Below are positions 59,552 to 64,000 of a DNA stretch of 64,000 nucleotides, in pieces. Position numbers and translations under genes: made by a program. The notes below the pieces were generated by a model, which saw nothing but the letters and a program-made list of their open reading frames with translations, made no database searches and had not been told where the DNA came from. How positions within the stretch are numbered: the first letter of the stretch is position 1; every line of letters begins with the position of its first letter. Origin of the DNA: Rhodospirillales bacterium (lineage in GTDB: Bacteria > Pseudomonadota > Alphaproteobacteria > Micavibrionales > Micavibrionaceae); contig JACKJB010000003.1 in NCBI GenBank assembly GCA_020638155.1, positions 124,001 to 188,000 of the forward strand, given 5' to 3'.

Positions 59552-59950
59552 TCATTCCGCTGCCTCCAGATAAGCATGCGGCATCGCCACGATCCCCTTG
59601 CCGACCAGCACCATTTCCATCGCGCCCAGCGCTTCGATCCATAATTTATGGGCGCGGCGTTCCTTGGTGCGATGTTCATCGGGCGGCATCATGCGGCGAC
59701 CGTAATGGCGCAGCACCAGCGCATGATCCATCGTGATTTCACGATTGCGATACAGGCGGTCGAGCACTTTTAAGATATCGAGCGGTTCGCAAGGGCGCGG
59801 GAATAATCCGGCCCCGAGTGAAAACCGGGCTCCGTCCTCACGGGCCTGCTGGGCCTGGATAAACCAGAACCACGCTTCTTCAGCGCTTTCAAACGGGATG
59901 GTTTCCCGTTCCGCCTGCGGCCTTGGTGTAAATAAATCTCTTGTCGCCAT
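59552..59950 (-). CDS. First gene of the phage operon, conserved-looking
   Basis: A 132-aa protein with WFWFIQAQQAREDGAR, FPRPCEPLDILKVLDRLYRNREI and LRHYGRRMMPPDEH motifs, a pattern I associate with short alphaproteobacterial conserved proteins of unknown function. The ATG at 59950 is chosen. It is the first gene after the LexA-type promoter and might be regulatory or a packaging factor. Confidence 0.6.
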   Translation of the reverse strand: MATRDLFTPRPQAERETIPFESAEEAWFWFIQAQQAREDGARFSLGAGLFPRPCEPLDILKVLDRLYRNREITMDHALVLRHYGRRMMPPDEHRTKERRAHKLWIEALGAMEMVLVGKGIVAMPHAYLEAAE

Positions 59951-59972
59951 CAAATACCCCACACGGTTTTTT

Positions 59973-59987
59973 GTTCTTTTTTTGAAC
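59973..59987. promoter_or_regulatory. Second GTTC/GAAC half-site pair
   Basis: GTTC-N7-GAAC within the leader, an inverted variant of the adjacent LexA box. It could bind LexA or a phage repressor. Confidence 0.4.
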
Positions 59988-59993
59988 ACAAAT

Positions 59994-60008
59994 GTTCTCT
60001 TTATGTTC
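59994..60008. promoter_or_regulatory. LexA (SOS) box, GTTC-N7-GTTC
   Basis: GTTCTCTTTATGTTC is an exact alphaproteobacterial LexA site. It covers the expected start point of the minus-strand phage promoter, so LexA binding would block initiation. Confidence 0.8.
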
Positions 60009-60010
60009 CA

Positions 60011-60039
60011 AATATGGTAGAACAATATGACGATGTCAA
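60011..60039 (-). promoter_or_regulatory. Promoter of the phage operon
   Basis: Minus strand: TTGACA (60034-60039), 17-base spacer, CATATT (60011-60016). Transcription would start near 60004, inside the LexA box, and run into the gene at 59950 and the rest of the virion operon. Confidence 0.7.
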
Positions 60040-60046
60040 CAAAAAA

Positions 60047-60100
60047 ATAGGATTTTATTCCTGTTTACGTCCGCATGTAAAAATGGGACTGTAATCCTAT
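60047..60100. promoter_or_regulatory. Inverted repeat at the HTH gene start
   Basis: ATAGGATT (60047-60054) and AATCCTAT (60093-60100) flank TTTAC/GTAAA (60064-60079). The second arm overlaps the ATG of the HTH gene. It is a plausible operator for autoregulation. Confidence 0.45.
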
Positions 60101-60335
60101 GTTTACCCACGAAGAAATCTGGCAGGCGATTGACGACCTTGCCCAGCGTCACGGATACTCTGCCTCGGGCCTCGCCAAAGCCGCCGGCCTTGATCCCACC
60201 ACCTTCAACAAAAGCAAACGCCACAGCGCCGACGGCAAGCCGCGATGGCCTTCGACCGAAAGCATCTCAAAGATCCTGGCGGTTACAGGTGAGAATATGG
60301 CGGAGTTTTTGGGAATTAATCCGCAGACAAACTAA
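60099..60335 (+). CDS. HTH regulator resembling an S24 repressor N-terminus, truncated
   Basis: A 78-aa helix-turn-helix protein. LAKAAGLDPTTFNKSKRHSADGKPRWPSTESISKIL matches the DNA-binding half of alphaproteobacterial S24-type (LexA/CI-like) repressors, which are usually over 200 aa. The self-cleaving peptidase half is missing, and the frame ends just before a repeat. It is either a stand-alone Cro-like regulator or a truncated prophage repressor. It is divergent from the phage operon. Confidence 0.75.
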   Translation: MFTHEEIWQAIDDLAQRHGYSASGLAKAAGLDPTTFNKSKRHSADGKPRWPSTESISKILAVTGENMAEFLGINPQTN

Positions 60336-60340
60336 TCTTC

Positions 60341-60415
60341 CCCTCTCCCTTCAGGGAGAGGGTTGCACAGGCTTGGCGAAGCAAAGCTGAACCTAGCCGA
60401 AGCTGGGTGAGGGGA
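60341..60415. repeat. Repeat with CCTCTCCCT/AGGGAGAGG hairpin
   Basis: A hairpin (60342-60362) followed by a GCTTGGCGAAGCAAAGCTGAAC...GGTGAGGGG tail, a genome-repeat type common in proteobacteria. It lies at the right boundary of the phage element. Confidence 0.7.
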
Positions 60416-60429
60416 CTTAGGACTTAGAA

Positions 60430-62262
60430 CTAAGCCGTCTGGCGACTTGCCCGTTTACGTTCGTGCGGGCATAGATGCTGTTTGCGCAGGCGCAGGGATT
60501 TCGGCGTGACTTCCAGAAGTTCGTCTTCATTAATATAAGACATCATTTCCTCAAGGCTCATCCGGCGCGGCGGGACCAGCGTCACCGCTTCATCACTGCC
60601 CGAAGCCCGCATATTGGTCAGCTTCTTGCCTTTCAGGACGTTCACTTCCAGATCGTTATCACGGCTATGCTCGCCAACGATCATTCCTTCATAAACAGGG
60701 GTCTGGTGTTCGATGAACATCACGCCGCGATCCTGCAGGTTAAAGATAGCATAAGCAACAGCAGTCCCTGTTTCGCGGGAAATCAGCGCCCCGTTGCGGC
60801 GGCCCGGAATATCGCCTTTGAACGGCGCGTACTCATGGAACACCCGGTTCAGAACACCTGTCCCGCGCGTATCGGTCAGGAACTGGCTTTGATACCCGAT
60901 CAGGCCGCGTGACGGCGCGTGGAAAATAATCCGTGTCTTACCACCCCCATGCCCGGCGCCGGAGGAGCGCATATCCACCATATCGGCTTTGCGGCGGTTC
61001 ATTTTATCAACGACGGCGGAGGCATATTCCTCATCCACATCAATCGTGACCTCTTCGATCGGCTCTAACCGCTGGCCGTTTTCTTCTTTATACAGAACGC
61101 GCGGACGCGACACGGTCAGCTCGAAACCTTCGCGGCGCATCGTTTCGATCAGTACGCCGAGTTGCAGCTCGCCCCGGCCGCCAATCTCAAAAGCATCCTT
61201 GTTCTCGCTTTCCCGGAACGTGATCGCAACATTGGTTTCCGCTTCAGCCAGCAGGCGTTCGCGGATCATGGTCGAAGTCACCTTCTTGCCTTCGGTTCCC
61301 GCAAACGGGGAGTCATTCACCGTAATCGTTACGGCCATCGTCGGCGGGTCGATCGGCGTTGCCGGGATCGGTTGTGCCAGCCCCGGCGCCCCGATCGTAT
61401 CGGCAACGGATGCCTTGGTCAGACCGGCGATACAGATAATGTCCCCGACATGCACCTGGTTCACCGGTACGCGCTCCGTGCCTTCAAATTTCAGCAGCTT
61501 GGTCAGGCGGCCATTTTCAACCAGCTCACCTTCCAGGCTCAGCGCCTTAACGGTTTCGTTCACTTTCGCGCTCCCCTGGATCACCCGGCCAGTCAGGCAG
61601 CGACCAAGAAACGGATCTGAATCCAGCAATGTCGCCAGCATCGCAAACGGCGCACTCTCATCACCCGTCGGCGCAGGCACGTGAGCGAGCACCAGGTCCA
61701 GCAGAGGCGTTAAGTCCTTACGCTCATCGCCCAGTTCACGGACGCACCAGCCATCCCGGCCAGACGCGTAGAGCACCGGAAAATCAAGCTGCTCGTCATT
61801 GGCTTCAAGCGAGACAAACAAATCGAAAATCTCATCCAGCACCGCTTCAGGACGGGCATCGCCGCGATCGACCTTGTTGATAATCACGATCGGGCGCAAG
61901 CCCTGTTTCAGCGCCTTGCCAAGCACGAACTTGGTTTGCGGCAGCGGGCCTTCAGCGGAGTCCGTCAGCAGGATCACACCATCGGCCATATGCAGGACAC
62001 GCTCCACCTCGCCGCCGAAATCGGCGTGGCCCGGTGTATCGATGATGTTAATCCGGACATCGCCCCATTTGATTGATGTCGGTTTGGCCAAAATGGTAAT
62101 GCCGCGCTCTTTTTCAAGATCGCCGGAGTCCATCACGCAGGTATCGACCCGCTGGTTATCACGGAAGGTTCCGCTTTGCTTCAGCAGGGAATCAATCAGG
62201 GTTGTTTTGCCATGGTCAACATGGGCGATAATCGCAATATTACGCAGTTCTTCGGCAGCCAT
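60430..62262 (-). CDS. typA: Ribosome-associated GTPase TypA/BipA
   Basis: Translational GTPase involved in 50S assembly and stress adaptation. The P-loop AHVDHGKTTL is near residue 13, DTPGHADFGGEVER is G3 and NKVDR is G4. The C-terminal BipA domain has GLIGYQSQFLTDTRGTGVLN. It has 610 aa with a normal length. The ATG at 62262 gives the standard MAAEELRNIAII N-terminus; the open frame upstream is not supported. Confidence 0.97.
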   Translation of the reverse strand: MAAEELRNIAIIAHVDHGKTTLIDSLLKQSGTFRDNQRVDTCVMDSGDLEKERGITILAKPTSIKWGDVRINIIDTPGHADFGGEVERVLHMADGVILLTDSAEGPLPQTKFVLGKALKQGLRPIVIINKVDRGDARPEAVLDEIFDLFVSLEANDEQLDFPVLYASGRDGWCVRELGDERKDLTPLLDLVLAHVPAPTGDESAPFAMLATLLDSDPFLGRCLTGRVIQGSAKVNETVKALSLEGELVENGRLTKLLKFEGTERVPVNQVHVGDIICIAGLTKASVADTIGAPGLAQPIPATPIDPPTMAVTITVNDSPFAGTEGKKVTSTMIRERLLAEAETNVAITFRESENKDAFEIGGRGELQLGVLIETMRREGFELTVSRPRVLYKEENGQRLEPIEEVTIDVDEEYASAVVDKMNRRKADMVDMRSSGAGHGGGKTRIIFHAPSRGLIGYQSQFLTDTRGTGVLNRVFHEYAPFKGDIPGRRNGALISRETGTAVAYAIFNLQDRGVMFIEHQTPVYEGMIVGEHSRDNDLEVNVLKGKKLTNMRASGSDEAVTLVPPRRMSLEEMMSYINEDELLEVTPKSLRLRKQHLCPHERKRASRQTA

Positions 62263-62351
62263 TTCCGCATCTTTCCTGTCAGGCGGTTTCAATCCGCACA
62301 GTGGTACAGAATAACACGGAATAAGGGAAGAAAAATAAATGTCCGATAAGA

Positions 62352-62443
62352 CGTCATGCCGGACTTGATCCGGCATTTATGCCATCAGAACCTCCTCCGG
62401 CAAAAACCCCGGATAAATGCTTCCGCATTTTCCGGGGTGACGG
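62352..62443. repeat. Hairpin-rich intergenic repeat
   Basis: ATGCCGGA/TCCGGCAT (62356-62376) and CCCCGGA/TCCGGGG (62407-62437) form two stems, with GTCATGCCGGACTTGATCC typical of the widespread GTCAT...CCGGACTTGATCCGG repeats. Confidence 0.75.
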
Positions 62444-62469
62444 TTTTGTCTTATTTTAACGTGAATCTT

Positions 62470-62652
62470 TTAACGCCGGTCAGCCAGCCGGATAACATCG
62501 GCGCTGCCGACCCGGACCGGGACATAGCCGTAATTACGGAAGCCAAAAGGCTGTTCGCGCAGTTTACGGGTTACATAATCGACAAAGCTGATGACGTTAT
62601 CGCAGCCGTCTGTTGTGTAACCCGGTGTCGTGATGTGTGTTTCCCGTTTCAT
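62470..62652 (-). CDS. Small protein of unknown function (60 aa)
   Basis: A 60-aa protein with a strong AAGGAGG ribosome-binding site six bases before its ATG, which is the main evidence. The sequence is mixed charge with a Cys and several Tyr/Arg residues, and no membrane segment. Function unknown. Confidence 0.6.
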   Translation of the reverse strand: MKRETHITTPGYTTDGCDNVISFVDYVTRKLREQPFGFRNYGYVPVRVGSADVIRLADRR

Positions 62653-62802
62653 TGTGTTCCTCCTTATTATTTTCTTAGCGTTCTTAGATTGTTTTTATTG
62701 CTTATGGAAACAAACACTACGCCCATTATTATATTATGTCAAAAAATATTATTAGGAACTTATTCCTTTTTCTTTCTACCCCGCTCTGATACACTGTTTT
62801 TC

Positions 62803-63015
62803 ATGGAAAATTTAGTTGAACTTTATGCCCGTTATGACGGGCCGCCGCCCCGCTCCCTGCCCTACACCACCAGCCCGGCTTGCTGGGAAATGATGCTGTG
62901 CCGGACCCTCAGGGCCATCCGTCTCCAGCGGCACCATGCGGCGTGGGACGCGTTGCCCGCCCTATGTGCACAAGCACGGCAAATCCATGTTTATTTACGC
63001 CGCCCCATGGTTTAA
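62803..63015 (+). CDS. Small protein, possibly leaderless (70 aa)
   Basis: A 70-aa frame beginning MENLVELYARYDG, with a basic, Cys-containing C-terminal half. No Shine-Dalgarno sequence is present. TACACT lies seven bases before the ATG, so transcription could start at the ATG. The evidence for a gene is moderate; it may share the promoter that serves pyrE. Confidence 0.4.
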   Translation: MENLVELYARYDGPPPRSLPYTTSPACWEMMLCRTLRAIRLQRHHAAWDALPALCAQARQIHVYLRRPMV

Positions 63016-63043
63016 AACTGTCCTGAAGAAAAGGAATGATCCC

Positions 63044-63727
63044 ATGACCAAGAATGACATCGCCAAGATTGCGGCAAAACTCCTGCTGGACACGAAGTCG
63101 GTTTTATTTAACGCGGCCGAGCCGTTTCAGTACACTTCCGGCAATATCGGCCCGGTTTATGTCGATTGCCGCCGCCCGCTGTCTTTCCCGCTGGAGCGCG
63201 GCACATTAATGTCGATGGCGGTGCAGGTCCTGCATGATGAGGTCGGTGACGAGCATATCGACATCATTGCCGGGGCGGAGACGGCAGGCATCCCCTATGG
63301 CGCGATCATCGCCGACCGGATGCAAAAACCGATGATCTATGTCCGCAAGAAACCCAAAGGCCACGGCCGTATGAACCAGATCGAAGGCCACTTCGAAGAC
63401 GACGCCAGCCCGCGTGTTATCCTGACCGAAGATTTGCAGAATTTCGGGCACAGCAAGCAGGTCTTCGTTGACGCGCTGCGCACCGCCGGGGCAACGCTTG
63501 AGCATTTCTTCGTGCTGTTCGATTACGGCATCCGCCCCGAAGTCAAAGCCGATAACGATAAAATGGGCCTGACCCAGCACAGCCTGTGTAACTGGTATGA
63601 TGTGCTGGCGGTCGCGCGGGAAGAAACTTATTTCGACACGCAAACGCTGGATTCTGTCGAGGCCTATCTCAACGATCCGGCGGCATGGGTTGCCGCACAC
63701 AGCGAGCACCGGAAAGAACAGGCCTGA
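63044..63727 (+). CDS. pyrE: Orotate phosphoribosyltransferase
   Basis: Pyrimidine synthesis enzyme that joins orotate to PRPP. VYVRKKPKGHGRMNQIEG carries the catalytic Lys loop, and VILTEDLQNFGHS is the PRPP-binding loop, with QNFG in place of the usual TTG-type sequence. The length of 227 aa is typical. The ATG at 63044 has AAGGA six bases upstream. The downstream nadK starts one base after its stop. Confidence 0.93.
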   Translation: MTKNDIAKIAAKLLLDTKSVLFNAAEPFQYTSGNIGPVYVDCRRPLSFPLERGTLMSMAVQVLHDEVGDEHIDIIAGAETAGIPYGAIIADRMQKPMIYVRKKPKGHGRMNQIEGHFEDDASPRVILTEDLQNFGHSKQVFVDALRTAGATLEHFFVLFDYGIRPEVKADNDKMGLTQHSLCNWYDVLAVAREETYFDTQTLDSVEAYLNDPAAWVAAHSEHRKEQA

Positions 63728-63728
63728 A

Positions 63729-64000
63729 ATGAAGATTCATTTTCACTGCGCCGACAGCGCCGAAGCCGAAAAAACCTTCAAAGAGCTTGAGCCGACCTAC
63801 GGCCAGTGCGCTCCGGACGAGGCCGAGATCATCGTCGTTCTCGGCGGTGACGGGACGATGCTCGAAGCGCTGCACCAGTATCATACGCTCGGCAAACCGT
63901 TTTACGGGATGAACCGCGGATCGCTCGGCTTCCTGCTCAACCCTTACCGCGTTGAACGGTTATCGGACCGGCTTGAAAAAGCGCAGAGCGTCATCCTGCA
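63729..64000 (+). CDS. nadK: NAD kinase, cut by window end
   Basis: The first 90 residues of NAD kinase, which makes NADP. The ATP/phosphate-binding motif VLGGDGTML is near residue 40 and NRGSLGFL near 65; both are diagnostic. The start is one base after the pyrE stop. The reading frame continues beyond the window, so the end is unknown. Confidence 0.93.
   Translation, partial: MKIHFHCADSAEAEKTFKELEPTYGQCAPDEAEIIVVLGGDGTMLEALHQYHTLGKPFYGMNRGSLGFLLNPYRVERLSDRLEKAQSVIL

Noticed and set aside
41790..60100. tRNA or att site at the phage element borders
   Set aside because: I see no tRNA gene and no convincing direct repeat at either end, so none is reported.
60430..62376. Longer typA start at 62376
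   Set aside because: The extra N-terminal residues run through a hairpin repeat, and the normal N-terminus begins at 62262.
1..64000. CRISPR array, rRNA or tRNA genes
   Set aside because: No regularly spaced direct repeats and no recognisable tRNA or rRNA sequence were found; the palindromic repeats are REP-like, not CRISPR.

Overview
The window is a 64-kb piece of an alphaproteobacterial chromosome of moderate GC content. The alphaproteobacterial assignment rests on a ChpT-type histidine phosphotransferase next to a CheY-like regulator and CheR, an exact GTTC-N7-GTTC LexA box of the alphaproteobacterial type, and Rickettsia/Thermus-type isocitrate dehydrogenase. A Micavibrio- or Rhodospirillales-like host is possible, but I cannot place the genus. 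I found no rRNA, tRNA or CRISPR array.

Bases 1-42,000 are mostly ordinary chromosome. galU and a phosphohexomutase (UDP-sugar supply) lead into chpT, cheY and cheR, then purH. Next comes a block of unrecognised small genes (6.2-9.0 kb), lepA, and a GIY-YIG nuclease bracketed by REP-like palindromes. A run of envelope and housekeeping genes follows: pirin, queuosine-precursor transporter, YHYH protein, SIMPL protein, HU and DUF455 protein. Two paralogous Cys-rich secreted proteins sit among them. At 21.3 kb there is a fusion of a fatty-acid-hydroxylase/sterol-desaturase domain to a creatininase-like domain, coupled to two methyltransferase genes. A likely structured RNA lies at about 24.8-25.0 kb. 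LOG protein, AcnA, a mini-CcmF plus CcmI pair, three tandem paralogous secreted proteins (two with HExxH), YggT, FolD, isocitrate dehydrogenase, and divergent NhaA and NhaD antiporters complete this part.

Bases 41,790-60,100 hold a compact podovirus-like element, almost all on the minus strand and read from high to low coordinates. It encodes a portal, scaffold, capsid, T7-type tail tube A and B proteins, an internal virion protein, a tailspike, large terminase, and a lysis set (holin-like protein, SleB-type endolysin, nested spanin pair). I see no integrase, replication gene or complete repressor. Its first promoter (TTGACA-N17-CATATT) has a LexA box at the start point, so the whole set should respond to DNA damage. 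REP-like palindromes sit between its genes, which suggests long residence in this chromosome.

The most striking feature is inside this element. Between the two tail-tube genes is a three-part protein: a peptidoglycan-binding N-terminus, an SPP1 gp7/MuF-like middle and a C-terminal colicin D-type tRNA nuclease domain. The residues matching the colicin D active site are present (KxKH and SGW). It is followed directly by three tandem paralogous immunity-type genes. This looks like a virion-associated polymorphic toxin with triplicated immunity under SOS control.

Bases 60,340-64,000 return to housekeeping genes: typA/bipA, two small genes, pyrE and the start of nadK.
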